Assembly: GCF_009792355.1 (NCBI RefSeq)
Contig: NZ_CP047045.1
Location: 1,054,001 to 1,118,000, forward strand
DNA: 64,000 nt
Direction of reading: 5' to 3'
DNA from: Terricaulis silvestris
GTDB taxonomy: Bacteria; Pseudomonadota; Alphaproteobacteria; Caulobacterales; Aquidulcibacteraceae
Positions 1 through 7,857 of this stretch are shown piece after piece. Made by a program: the position numbers and the translations under genes. The notes beneath the pieces are model-generated. The model made no database searches, was not told where the DNA came from, and worked only from the letters and a program-made list of their open reading frames with translations. How positions within the stretch are numbered: the stretch's first letter is position 1; each line of letters begins with the position of its first letter.

Positions 1-366
1 GAACGCCACGTTGCGCCCGATCTTGTAGCAATGCGCTTCCGCCAGCACGTCCCGCCCCGGCGTTGCGCCGCGCATGTAATCGATGCGGATGTCGATGGTC
101 GCCACCATCGACGGCTCCTTCATCGCCAACACCGCCGCCATGCCGCAAAGCTGATCCAGGAACGTCGTGATCACGCCGCCCGCGATCACGCCCGTTTCCG
201 GATCGCCCACCAGCTCAGGCTTGTACGGCGCACGGCCCCAAACGTGATTGCCCTCGAGTTTGGTCACCTCAAAGCCCAGCGCTCGGCCCTGCGGTGTCCA
301 TTTCATCATGGCCTGAATGCGCTCGAACACGTCGCCGCCTTCGCCGTAGTGAGTTTCGCTGGCCAT
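1..366 (-). CDS. PaaI-family hotdog thioesterase, C-terminus cut by window edge
   Basis: The reading frame starts at the ATG complementary to 364-366 and stays open for 122 codons to the window edge, so the C-terminus is missing. The protein begins MASETHYGEG and contains a GRALGFEV stretch, an AGGVITTFLDQLCGMAAVLA helix and an ATIDIRIDYMRGA strand, the usual hotdog-fold order of PaaI/YigI acyl-CoA thioesterases. It would hydrolyse acyl-CoA or aryl-CoA thioesters in the cytoplasm. It is divergent from the TetR gene, and the short gap carries a palindrome, so it may be that regulator's target. Family confident, substrate unknown. Confidence 0.85.
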   Translation of the reverse strand, partial: MASETHYGEGGDVFERIQAMMKWTPQGRALGFEVTKLEGNHVWGRAPYKPELVGDPETGVIAGGVITTFLDQLCGMAAVLAMKEPSMVATIDIRIDYMRGATPGRDVLAEAHCYKIGRNVAF

Positions 367-412
367 TGGCCGGTGCTAGCAGCGCCCGCTGCGCCCCGCC
401 ATCAGATGAAAT

Positions 413-425
413 TGACGTAACGTCA
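413..425. promoter_or_regulatory. Palindromic operator candidate between thioesterase and TetR genes
   Basis: TGACGTAACGTCA is a perfect 13-bp inverted repeat centred on 419. It lies 47 bp from the thioesterase start and 47 bp from the TetR start. A TATACT box follows at 439-444. The position suits autoregulation by the adjacent TetR protein and control of the divergent thioesterase. This is inference from symmetry and position only. Confidence 0.5.
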
Positions 426-472
426 TTTTTGTGGTCGCTATACTGTCACGGGGAACGGTTCGGGGAGCGGGA

Positions 473-1093
473 ATGAGCGAGACGGCAACGATCGAGCCGC
501 TAGGCAAACGCGAGAAGACCAAGGCGGCCAACCGCCAGGCCATTCTCATCGCCGCGCGCGCCGTGTTTGCGCAGCTCGGCTACGAAGCATCCACGGTGCG
601 CGACATCATCCGGGGCACCGATCTCGCGTCCGGCACCTTCTACAATTACTTCCGTTCGAAAGAAGAAGTGTTCGAAGCGCTGGCCGATGACGGCGCGCGC
701 CGCTTCCGCCCGATTCTCCGTATGGCGCGGGAGAACGCCAAGAGCTTTGAGGATTATCTGTACAGCGCCTTCGTCGCCTATTTCCGATTCATCGTGGAGG
801 ACAATCGCGCCGAGGGCCGCCCGATCGACGAACGCCGCCCGCACGTCCTGCGCATGGACACGCCGGAGATGGTCTCAGTCTATCAGGAAGTGCGCCAAAG
901 CCTGGAAGAATCGATCGCACGCGGCGACGCACCGCGCGTTGACGCAGACTATCTCGCTTGCGCTTGCATCGGCGCTGCGCAAGAGGTGGGTGCGGCGATG
1001 CTGCGCCGCTCACCTCCGGACATAAAAGGCGCGTCGGATTTCGCGACCGGCCTGATCCTGAAGGGTCTCGTCGGCGCGGCGCGCAAGGACTGA
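473..1093 (+). CDS. TetR/AcrR-family transcriptional regulator
   Basis: A 206-residue one-component repressor. The N-terminal helix-turn-helix shows the TetR signature: ANRQAILIAARAVFAQLGYE, then TVRDIIRGTDLASGTFYNYF and SKEEVFEAL, about residues 20-70. The remaining 130 residues form the variable ligand and dimer domain. The ATG at 473 is chosen over an upstream in-frame start at 431 because a GGGGAGCGGGA ribosome site sits just before it and residue 1 then matches family length. The 25-bp gap to the following esterase suggests co-transcription. The ligand may be an acyl-CoA or ester, an inference from the thioesterase and esterase neighbours. Confidence 0.9.
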   Translation: MSETATIEPLGKREKTKAANRQAILIAARAVFAQLGYEASTVRDIIRGTDLASGTFYNYFRSKEEVFEALADDGARRFRPILRMARENAKSFEDYLYSAFVAYFRFIVEDNRAEGRPIDERRPHVLRMDTPEMVSVYQEVRQSLEESIARGDAPRVDADYLACACIGAAQEVGAAMLRRSPPDIKGASDFATGLILKGLVGAARKD

Positions 1094-1118
1094 CCGAAGA
1101 AGAAGAGGTACGAACCCC

Positions 1119-2153
1119 GTGTCCTGGCTGCGTAAGACGCTCGCCCAACTTGCATTATCGCGCTCCGAAGCCGCGTTGCTCAAAGCCTCCGGCGGCGAAC
1201 CCCGCACCGTGCGCGGCATGACGCTGGACCCGCGCTTTCAATTCATCGAAGCCAAATCACGCGAACGCGGCGTCGATTGGGAGGCGATGACTCCTACGCG
1301 TCTACGCGAACAAGCCAACATGGGCACCGCCACGTTCGGCGGCTCTGCTGTCGGCGGCGTGCGCATTGAGAAAATCTACGTCACCGGCCGCAGCCATTCC
1401 GTGCCGTGCCGGCTCTATCTCCCGACCGTGCGCGACAATTCCGCGGCGATGATGGTGTATTACCACTTCGGCGGCGGCGTGATCGGCACGCTGGAAGATT
1501 GCCATCGCCTTTGCAGCATGATCGCGAAGGAAGCTGGCGCGCCGGTTCTCAGCGTCGACTATCGCCTCGCGCCCGAATACAAATTTCCCGCCGGACTCGA
1601 AGACGCGATGGCCGCGTACTCGTGGGCCGTCGACAACACCGCGCGCTATGGCGCGCCGGTGAAGAAGGCCGCTGTCGGCGGTGACTCGATGGGCGGCAAT
1701 TTCGCCGCCATCGTCGCGCAGGAATTTCGCACCTCGAAGCCGCCGGTGCTGCAGCTGCTGATCTATCCCGGCCTCGACCTCGTCAGCGACACGCCCTCGA
1801 TGCACGATTTCGCCGATGCGTTCCCGCTCACCAACGACACCGTCGATTATTTCATGAAGCAATACCTGCCCGAGAGCGCGGACCCTTCGGATCCGCGCGT
1901 CTCGCCTGGCCGCGCGCAAGACCTTCGCGGCCTTGCGCCGGCGCTAATCTACACTGCCGGTTTCGACATGCTGTTGGATCAAGGCGCCGCCTATGCGCAT
2001 CGCTTGGAGGAGGTGGGCGTCAAGGCCGCCTACACCAATTTCGAGAACCTGCCGCATGGCTTCGTCGCGTTCTCGGCCGCGTCACCCAATGCCGAAGCCG
2101 CGATCCGTCGCATCTCGAAAGAAACAGCAGCCGCGCTAAAGGGTCAGCGCTAG
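1119..2153 (+). CDS. Alpha/beta hydrolase, hormone-sensitive-lipase family esterase
   Basis: A 344-residue carboxylesterase. The HSL oxyanion-hole motif HFGGG is at 116-120, the nucleophile elbow GGDSMGG at 187-193 (Ser190), the acid in GFDMLLD (Asp283), and the catalytic His in LPHGF (His313). An N-terminal cap covers roughly residues 1-80. It should hydrolyse short to medium acyl esters in the cytoplasm; no signal peptide is seen. Translation starts at GTG 1119 after AAGAAGAGG. The stop codon overlaps that of the convergent gene in a shared CTAG at 2150-2153. It probably belongs to the TetR transcription unit. Confidence 0.9.
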   Translation: MSWLRKTLAQLALSRSEAALLKASGGEPRTVRGMTLDPRFQFIEAKSRERGVDWEAMTPTRLREQANMGTATFGGSAVGGVRIEKIYVTGRSHSVPCRLYLPTVRDNSAAMMVYYHFGGGVIGTLEDCHRLCSMIAKEAGAPVLSVDYRLAPEYKFPAGLEDAMAAYSWAVDNTARYGAPVKKAAVGGDSMGGNFAAIVAQEFRTSKPPVLQLLIYPGLDLVSDTPSMHDFADAFPLTNDTVDYFMKQYLPESADPSDPRVSPGRAQDLRGLAPALIYTAGFDMLLDQGAAYAHRLEEVGVKAAYTNFENLPHGFVAFSAASPNAEAAIRRISKETAAALKGQR

Positions 2154-3049
2154 GCGGCGTCGGCCTGGCGCAGCTTCTTGTCGACCATGCGCTTCAGGCT
2201 CTCGGCCACGCGCTGGCGCTCTTCGCAGAGCGCGTGTGGCAGGTGCACCAACTGGTGCAGCGCCGCGACGTGCGTGCGCACCACTTCCGGATCGAGCCTG
2301 TCTGTCGCGCCTTGCGCCGTCAGATAGCGAGCCATCTCGCGCGCGCCCAAAGTGAGGCTCGGATCACCGATCTGTTCGCCAACATCGACAAGGTCCTGCA
2401 CAGCTTTGTAAACGTCCCGCGCCGCCTTCGCATCGCCAGCCGCCAGACTCTTCGCGCGGCCTTCCAGCTTCGCGACGCACGCGCGCGCCAGCTCGGATTT
2501 GAGATTCAATTCTTCATCGTCGCCGCTCACCAGCGGTTCGGGCGCTTCGTCATCCAGCCGCCGCAGCGGGCCAAGGTAATTCAGGTCAGGCCGACGCCGG
2601 CGCCGGCAGGGGCCGACATAGGCGGACGTCACCACGAACGGCTGCGGATTTGCGATCACCGTCCGCACGCGCTGCTGCAGCGCCAACGCCGAGATCGGTT
2701 TGCGCAGGTAGCCGTCAATGCCCGCGAGCCGCGCCGCTTCGACATCGGACGCCGCTCCACTCGTCGTCAGCATGAACATGGAGACGGCGCGGTTCGGCAG
2801 CTCTTCGCTCATGCGCACCCGGCGCACGAAATCGAGGCCGTCATTGGCGTCCTCGATCCATTCCATCAGCACGATGTTGGGATTGCTGCCGCGCAGCGCT
2901 TGCCAGGCTTCGACTGTGTTGGCCGCGCCGATCACGCGCCCAAAGCCCATGGCCCGCAACTGGTCGAGCGAAATGCCGCGCTCATAATGATTGTCGTCAA
3001 GCACAAGCGCCGTCAGCCCGGACGGATCAAATTGACCACCCCCAAACAT
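2150..3049 (-). CDS. Receiver-domain protein lacking the phospho-acceptor aspartate
   Basis: A 299-residue protein (ATG at 3049, preceded by GGGGAG; an upstream TTG at 3070 lacks a ribosome site). The N-terminal ~130 residues follow a response-regulator receiver fold: acidic pair LDDN near residue 18, the beta-3 strand IVLMEW, FMLTTSG, and the conserved Lys in YLRKPIS. The residue aligning with the phosphorylated Asp is Glu (IVLMEW), so phosphorylation there is not expected. The C-terminal ~150 residues are helical, end KLRQADAA, and have no recognised output domain. Probably a phospho-independent or glutamate-locked receiver. Convergent with the esterase. Confidence 0.7.
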   Translation of the reverse strand: MFGGGQFDPSGLTALVLDDNHYERGISLDQLRAMGFGRVIGAANTVEAWQALRGSNPNIVLMEWIEDANDGLDFVRRVRMSEELPNRAVSMFMLTTSGAASDVEAARLAGIDGYLRKPISALALQQRVRTVIANPQPFVVTSAYVGPCRRRRRPDLNYLGPLRRLDDEAPEPLVSGDDEELNLKSELARACVAKLEGRAKSLAAGDAKAARDVYKAVQDLVDVGEQIGDPSLTLGAREMARYLTAQGATDRLDPEVVRTHVAALHQLVHLPHALCEERQRVAESLKRMVDKKLRQADAA

Positions 3050-3142
3050 CAGACGCACGTCTCCCCACAACAGCCGAGGATATTTACGCGAGATTGATTG
3101 AAGAAGTGCTGAGTGCGGGGGTTGATGAAGGGTTAAAGTATA

Positions 3143-3190
3143 CTCCCTGCGCAGCGGGAGGTTGCGAGCGAAGCGAGCCGGAGGGGCGCG
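3143..3190 (+). repeat. Degenerate single copy of the two-hairpin CTCCC/GGAGGGG repeat
   Basis: CTCCCTGC and GCGGGAG form a bulged hairpin (3143-3160), followed by a GCGAGCGAAGCGAGC block and GGAGGGGCGCG. The order (C-rich arm, G-rich arm, small GAA-loop block, G-rich end) matches the repeats at 6734-6781 and 23211-23271. It lies in the 146-bp gap between two minus-strand genes. Sequence identity is only partial, so this is called a decayed copy. Confidence 0.5.
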
Positions 3191-3195
3191 TTGCC

Positions 3196-3624
3196 CTAAG
3201 CCGTCAGCTGCCGCAACACAGAAGCTGAATCAAAGTAAACGCGCTCGCAAACGATCCCCGTGCCGCCGGGCTCAAACTCGAACACGGCCGCCATCCGCAC
3301 CCGAACTTTTTTCCCCGTCGGCGCCAGCTCACCCTGCGGCGTCCGCATCGGCCCGAGATGCGTCCCTGTCAGCCAAAACTCCGCCAGCACAGCATCCTCC
3401 AGCGGCCGCAGCGCAATCACCTCATTGCCCTGATCCGGAAACGTCTTCCGCGACGCCGCGAAATAGGCCCGCACCGCCTCTTCGCCATCAAACACTTGGC
3501 CCGCGCCATAAAGCTCGTACCGGGGATGCTTGAACGTCGCGATCGTCGCGTCGAAATCGAGCCGCACCTCCGACGCCATGTGCTCCGCCACGATCGCCAC
3601 GCGCGCGTCGTCCAGCACGCTCAT
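3196..3624 (-). CDS. NTF2-like/SnoaL-type small protein
   Basis: A 142-residue soluble protein starting MSVLDDARVAIVAEHM. It has the NTF2-like cone pattern: an N-terminal helix, then LDFDATIATFKHPRYELYG, DGEEAVRAYFAASRKTFPD, and alternating strands ending in CERVYFDSASVLRQL. Members are polyketide cyclases, isomerases or ligand-binding proteins; no specific catalytic set can be assigned. Its ATG overlaps the upstream gene's TGA (ATGA at 3621-3624), so the two are translationally coupled. Confidence 0.75.
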   Translation of the reverse strand: MSVLDDARVAIVAEHMASEVRLDFDATIATFKHPRYELYGAGQVFDGEEAVRAYFAASRKTFPDQGNEVIALRPLEDAVLAEFWLTGTHLGPMRTPQGELAPTGKKVRVRMAAVFEFEPGGTGIVCERVYFDSASVLRQLTA

Positions 3625-4331
3625 GCGCCGCGTTCCTCCAACGCGCCGATGATCGTAATCTTCTGCCAGATCTTGCGCCCCAGGCCCGAGGTCAGGTTCT
3701 CGATCTCGTTCACGCCGTCGATCACCACGCTGTCGCGCATGCGATCGGCATAAAGCGCCGCCAGCTTCCCGATCAGCGCCAGCATTTCGGCGCAATAGTC
3801 CAAATACCGGGTCAGCTCGAACTGCGTCATCGTCCGCTCCGGCGACGCCGGCGTTTTCTGCGCATCGAGCACGATGGTCGGATCCTTCGTCAGCTGGTGC
3901 ATGTCGATCACATGCGCCAGCGAGCGCAGCCGGTGGAGCGAATCCATCGCGCGCCGCCGCTTGCCGCGCTCCTCCAGCGTCAGCACGAACCACACCGCGC
4001 CGCCAAACAGGATCAGCAGGTTCACCGCCGCCTCCAGGCCCTGCACCAATTCCGGCGCACTCAGCATCGAACTCTGCACGCGAAGAAATTTGAACGCCGC
4101 AATCTGCGCCGCCACGCCGCCGAGGATCAGCAGCAGCGACACCGCCCGCCACCCGTACGACGGTCGCGCTAGCTGGGCCGCTTCCTTGGCGCTATGCTGC
4201 GCCGTCTCAATCAGCTCGCTGCACACACCAGCCAGTCCGGCATCCGGAAACCGCGCCACGATGCGGTCGCGCAATTTGTCCAGCGTGGAGAGGATCTGCT
4301 CCGCCCGCAGGTGCTGATAGCGTGCCGGCAT
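3621..4331 (-). CDS. Two-TM membrane protein of unknown function
   Basis: A 236-residue protein starting MPARYQHLRAEQ. The N-terminal ~60 residues are helical and soluble. Two hydrophobic segments follow at about 64-84 (VSLLLILGGVAAQIAAF) and 98-117 (AVNLLILFGGAVWFVLTL), then a basic stretch EERGKRRRAMDSLHRLRS and a long C-terminal helical region. I do not recognise the family. The start overlaps the upstream stop as TGATG at 4331, and the stop overlaps the downstream start, so it is the middle gene of a coupled three-gene cluster. Confidence 0.7.
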   Translation of the reverse strand: MPARYQHLRAEQILSTLDKLRDRIVARFPDAGLAGVCSELIETAQHSAKEAAQLARPSYGWRAVSLLLILGGVAAQIAAFKFLRVQSSMLSAPELVQGLEAAVNLLILFGGAVWFVLTLEERGKRRRAMDSLHRLRSLAHVIDMHQLTKDPTIVLDAQKTPASPERTMTQFELTRYLDYCAEMLALIGKLAALYADRMRDSVVIDGVNEIENLTSGLGRKIWQKITIIGALEERGA

Positions 4332-5008
4332 CAAGCCCCGCTCAAATTGCGTTGCCGCTGCACGGAGCGCTCATTGAAGTCCTGGCCCAAAGCCGATCCC
4401 CGAAACTCGCTCACCGTCTCCGCCGCGAACCGTCGCCCGTTCGGCGCCGCCGCGCAAGTGATCACGATGTTCGCGCTATCGACTCGCACCAGCGGGAACG
4501 GGCTGAACGCTTCCGGGGTATAGAGCCGAACCCGCGTGACATCGCGCGCGGCCTTGTCGATCGTCATCTCGCCGCGCAGTCGGTTCGCGAACTGCCGCGC
4601 CTGTTCGCCGCGAATGCTTTCCGGCGTCGGCTGGAAGGCGTACACGGCGCTCGTCTCATCCTCGCGCACCAAGCGCACGTCGGCGACGCGGCCCATATGC
4701 TCGCTGGCGCACCACGACACGCCCTCGAACTCCTCCGCCATCCGATCGAACGCGCGGCGCTGATTGTTCTCCAGCTCGTCGCGCCGCGGCGACACCAGGC
4801 GCAGTCGCGGCGAACCGCTCGGGTCAAACCGCGCCCGCCAATTCAGCTTCGCCGTGTCGATCTCGACGTCGAACGCATAGTCCGCCTTCGCCGCGGCGGT
4901 CGCCGCCACGGCCTGCGCCAGCGCACCCGTCGCCGCGTTCTGCGCGACCGCCAACCCAGCAAATCCAATCACAGCAGCCGCAGCGGCCGCGCACACGATG
5001 CGAAACAT
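4331..5008 (-). CDS. Secreted protein of unknown function
   Basis: A 225-residue protein with a clear signal peptide: MFRIVCAAAAAAVIGFAG followed by LAVAQ, with cleavage likely near residue 24. The mature part is soluble and contains a single Cys pair candidate (VSWCASE and VITCAAA). ATG 5008 is chosen because it places the signal peptide at the N-terminus; a TTG at 5044 would precede it by a non-hydrophobic extension. It is the first gene of a minus-strand cluster with a membrane protein and an NTF2-like protein. No family recognised. Confidence 0.75.
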   Translation of the reverse strand: MFRIVCAAAAAAVIGFAGLAVAQNAATGALAQAVAATAAAKADYAFDVEIDTAKLNWRARFDPSGSPRLRLVSPRRDELENNQRRAFDRMAEEFEGVSWCASEHMGRVADVRLVREDETSAVYAFQPTPESIRGEQARQFANRLRGEMTIDKAARDVTRVRLYTPEAFSPFPLVRVDSANIVITCAAAPNGRRFAAETVSEFRGSALGQDFNERSVQRQRNLSGA

Positions 5009-5088
5009 GGTTCCGCACCCTATGTCCGATTGCGGCGGCGCCAAGGCCGAGCATCGCCGCCCATCCTATCCTGAGCTAGTTTTCACGC

Positions 5089-7836
5089 ATGGATTCCGGC
5101 GACCTGCCATTGCCGCCACAGTTTGCCGCCTGGTTCGCCAGCCGCGGCTGGTCTCCGCGCGCGCATCAGCTGGAACTGATCCGGCGCGGCCAAGCCGGCC
5201 AAAGTACACTTCTCATCGCCCCCACCGGCGCCGGCAAAACGCTCGCCGGTTTCCTGCCCAGCCTGATCGATCTCGCACCCATCGCCGAAGAGGGCGGCAT
5301 CAAGCGCCCGCACGAACTGCACACGCTCTACATCTCGCCGCTCAAAGCGCTCACCACCGACGTTGCGCGCAATCTCGAGACGCCCGTGCGCGAGATGAAG
5401 CTCAATGTTCGCGTCGAGACGCGGACCGGTGACACGCCGCCACACAAACGCCAACGGCAACGCGCGCATCCACCCGACATGCTGCTCACGACGCCGGAGC
5501 AACTGTGTTTGCTGATCGCCAGCGAACACGCGCGCGTTTTCTTCGAAGACCTCCAAGTCGTCATCATCGACGAAATCCACGCCCTCGCGCCGACGAAGCG
5601 CGGGGACTTGCTAACGCTTGCGCTAGCGCGCCTGCGGCGCTGGGCGCCGAAGCACCGGCGCGTGGGCTTGAGCGCGACGGTGGCGGATGAGACGAGCCTC
5701 GCCTCCTATCTCACCGGCGCAAGCAAAGAACCCTCTCCCCCCTCGCGGGGGAGAGGGCAGGGTGGGGGGGGGCGTGCCGACAATCAGGCGCCTGATCACC
5801 TGAACGCCCCCCACCCCCCAACCCCCGCCCCGCAAGGGGGCGGGGGAGTCGCGCGCGACCTAATTGTAAAAGCCCCACCCGGCGCACAGCCCGTCATCGA
5901 CGTTCTCGACTCCGACGCCCGCATCCCCTGGGCGGGCCACACCGCGCGTCACGCCATGCCGGAGGTGTACGCCGCCATCAAACGCACCAAGCTCGCGCTC
6001 ATCTTCGTCAACACCCGCGCCCAAGCGGAGATGACGTTCCAGGAACTCTGGCGCATCAATGACGACGGGCTCCCCATCGCACTCCACCACGGCTCGCTCG
6101 ACGTCGCCCAACGCCGCAAAGTCGAAGCCGCCATGGCCGCAGGCCAACTCCGCGCTGTCGTCTGCACCTCGACGCTCGATCTCGGCATCGACTGGGGCGA
6201 CGTCGATCTCGTCATTCAGATCGGCGCGCCGAAAGGCTGCGCGCGTCTGGTGCAGCGCATCGGACGCGCCAACCACCGCCTCGATGAACCGTCGCAAGCG
6301 CTGCTTGCGCCATCAAACCGTTTCGAAGTCCTCGAATGTCGCTCCGCGCAAGAAGCCGTGCTCGAAGGCGCGCTCGACGGCGCCGATCCACGCATCGGCG
6401 GCCTCGATTGCCTCGCCCAGCACATCATGGGCTGCGCCTGCGGCGAGCCGTTCGACGCCGACGAACTCTACGCCGAAGTGATCTCCACCTTCCCGTACGC
6501 CGATCTCCCGCGCAGCCAGTTTGACCGCTGCCTCGATCTCGTCGCCACCGGCGGGTATGCGCTGCGCGCCTACGATCGCTACCGCCGCATCGTGCAAGAC
6601 CCGCACGACAATCGGTGGCGCGTGCGCAACGCCACTGTCGCGCAACAGCACCGCATGAATGTGGGCGCCATCATCGAAAGCGAGATGCTGGATGTGCGTT
6701 TGGCGCGACGAGCCGGCGTGCGGCGAAACCTTTCCTCCCCCGTAAACGGGGGAGGTGGTCGCGAAGCGACCGGAGGGGGTGCAACCGCTCAGCCGTCCGC
6801 CGCTCGTGCGCGCACCGCCCCCTCAGTCAGCTCCGCTGACAGCTCCCCCGCGCGCGGGGGAGCAAATCGTATCCCGATGATCGCCGGCCAACGCCTCGGC
6901 CAGATCGAGGAATATTTCATCGAAGGTCTCGCCCCCGGCGACACCTTCATCTTCGCCGGCAACATGCTCCGCTTCATCGGCGTCGAGGAAAATGCAGCCC
7001 TCGTCGTTCGCGCCCACGGCGAGGAGAACCCGCGCATACCCTCGTACGCCGGTGGCAAATTCCCGCTCTCGACCTTCCTCGCCGACCGCGTCCGCCACAT
7101 GCTGCACGAACCGGCGCGGCAGAAGAAACTCCCCGCCCAAGTGCGCGACTGGATCAAGATGCAGAAGCGCCGCTCCGTCGTGCCGGCGCCTGACGAGATG
7201 CTGATCGAAACATTTCCACGTGGCCTGAAGCACTATTTCGTCTGCTACCCGTTCGAAGGCCGCCTCGCGCACCAGACGCTCGGCATGCTGCTCTCACGCC
7301 GCTTCGAACGCGCCGGCAAAAATCCGCTCGGCTTCCTCGCCAGCGAATACGCCGTCGCGGTTTGGGGCCTAGAGCCGATGGGCGATCTCGACTTCAATGC
7401 GCTGTTCGATGAAGACATGCTGGGCGACGATCTCGAAGCCTGGCTCGCCGAATCCACTTTGATGAAAGCGATGTTCGCCAAGTGCGCCGTCATCGCCGGC
7501 ATGATCCACCGCAACGCACCCGCCGTCGAACGCAAGACCGGCCGCCAAGTCAGCTTCAGCGCCGATCTCATCTACGACGTGCTCAAGCAATACGAGCCCG
7601 ACCACATCCTCATGCAAGCCGCCTTCGCCGACGCCGGCGAAGGCTATCTCGATCTAAAGCGCCTCGGCGGATTGCTCCGCCGCGTCAAAGGCCGTCTCAT
7701 CCACAAAAACCTAGACCACGTCTCACCCTTCGCCGCCCCCGTGATGTTGGAGATGGGCCGCGTGCGCGTGGAGGGGGAAGCGGAGGAGGCGATCCTGGCG
7801 GATGCTGCGCGGCTGATTGAGGAAGCGATGGGGTAG
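5089..7836 (+). CDS. Ligase-associated DEXH-box helicase (Lhr type) with two repeat-derived insertions
   Basis: A 915-residue superfamily 2 helicase of the ligase-associated DNA-damage-response group (TIGR04121 type, usually a little over 800 residues). Visible motifs: Walker A APTGAGKT (44-51), PLKALTTDVARNL (motif Ia, 84-96), DEIH (161-164), SAT (195-197), CTSTLDLGIDWGD (359-371) and QRIGRANH (389-396), then the Lhr winged-helix and C-terminal regions. It should unwind DNA during repair. Two low-complexity blocks, about residues 214-253 and 547-595, are encoded by palindromic repeats and preserve the frame; removing them restores normal length. The PdeM endonuclease of the same pathway is at 12637; ligase and exonuclease are not in this window. 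Confidence 0.92.
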   Translation: MDSGDLPLPPQFAAWFASRGWSPRAHQLELIRRGQAGQSTLLIAPTGAGKTLAGFLPSLIDLAPIAEEGGIKRPHELHTLYISPLKALTTDVARNLETPVREMKLNVRVETRTGDTPPHKRQRQRAHPPDMLLTTPEQLCLLIASEHARVFFEDLQVVIIDEIHALAPTKRGDLLTLALARLRRWAPKHRRVGLSATVADETSLASYLTGASKEPSPPSRGRGQGGGGRADNQAPDHLNAPHPPTPAPQGGGGVARDLIVKAPPGAQPVIDVLDSDARIPWAGHTARHAMPEVYAAIKRTKLALIFVNTRAQAEMTFQELWRINDDGLPIALHHGSLDVAQRRKVEAAMAAGQLRAVVCTSTLDLGIDWGDVDLVIQIGAPKGCARLVQRIGRANHRLDEPSQALLAPSNRFEVLECRSAQEAVLEGALDGADPRIGGLDCLAQHIMGCACGEPFDADELYAEVISTFPYADLPRSQFDRCLDLVATGGYALRAYDRYRRIVQDPHDNRWRVRNATVAQQHRMNVGAIIESEMLDVRLARRAGVRRNLSSPVNGGGGREATGGGATAQPSAARARTAPSVSSADSSPARGGANRIPMIAGQRLGQIEEYFIEGLAPGDTFIFAGNMLRFIGVEENAALVVRAHGEENPRIPSYAGGKFPLSTFLADRVRHMLHEPARQKKLPAQVRDWIKMQKRRSVVPAPDEMLIETFPRGLKHYFVCYPFEGRLAHQTLGMLLSRRFERAGKNPLGFLASEYAVAVWGLEPMGDLDFNALFDEDMLGDDLEAWLAESTLMKAMFAKCAVIAGMIHRNAPAVERKTGRQVSFSADLIYDVLKQYEPDHILMQAAFADAGEGYLDLKRLGGLLRRVKGRLIHKNLDHVSPFAAPVMLEMGRVRVEGEAEEAILADAARLIEEAMG
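5731..5846. repeat. Inverted pair of CCCTCTCCCC-type hairpin repeats inside the helicase gene
   Basis: The left copy is an 11-bp perfect stem (5731-5741 with 5747-5757) followed by a CAGGGTGGGGGGGG run. The right copy is its inverse: a CCCCCCACCCCCC run, then a 10-bp perfect stem (5822-5831 with 5837-5846). The G-rich ends face inward across about 30 bp, which contains a perfect 14-bp palindrome, ATCAGGCGCCTGAT, at 5783-5796. The block is translated in frame as Pro/Gly/Arg-rich residues 214-253. Confidence 0.85.
6734..6863. repeat. Inverted pair of CCTCCCCC/GGAGGGGG repeats inside the helicase gene
   Basis: The left copy has a 10-bp perfect stem (6734-6743 with 6746-6755), a second stem GGTCGC/GCGACC (6757-6771) and a GGAGGGGGT end. 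The right copy is inverted: GCCCCCTCA, a TCAGC/GCTGA stem with a short loop, and a CTCCCCCG/CGGGGGAG hairpin ending near 6863. The G-rich ends face inward. The block reads through in frame, giving a Gly/Ser/Ala-rich insert at about residues 547-595. The architecture is the same as the pair flanking the DUF559 gene. Confidence 0.85.
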
Positions 7837-7857
7837 GGCAGCAGACTCCGGAACGCG

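Noticed and set aside
5731-6863. CRISPR-like array in the helicase gene because of repeated C/G-rich units
   Set aside because: There are only two inverted pairs with unequal spacing and different sequences, and no cas genes nearby.
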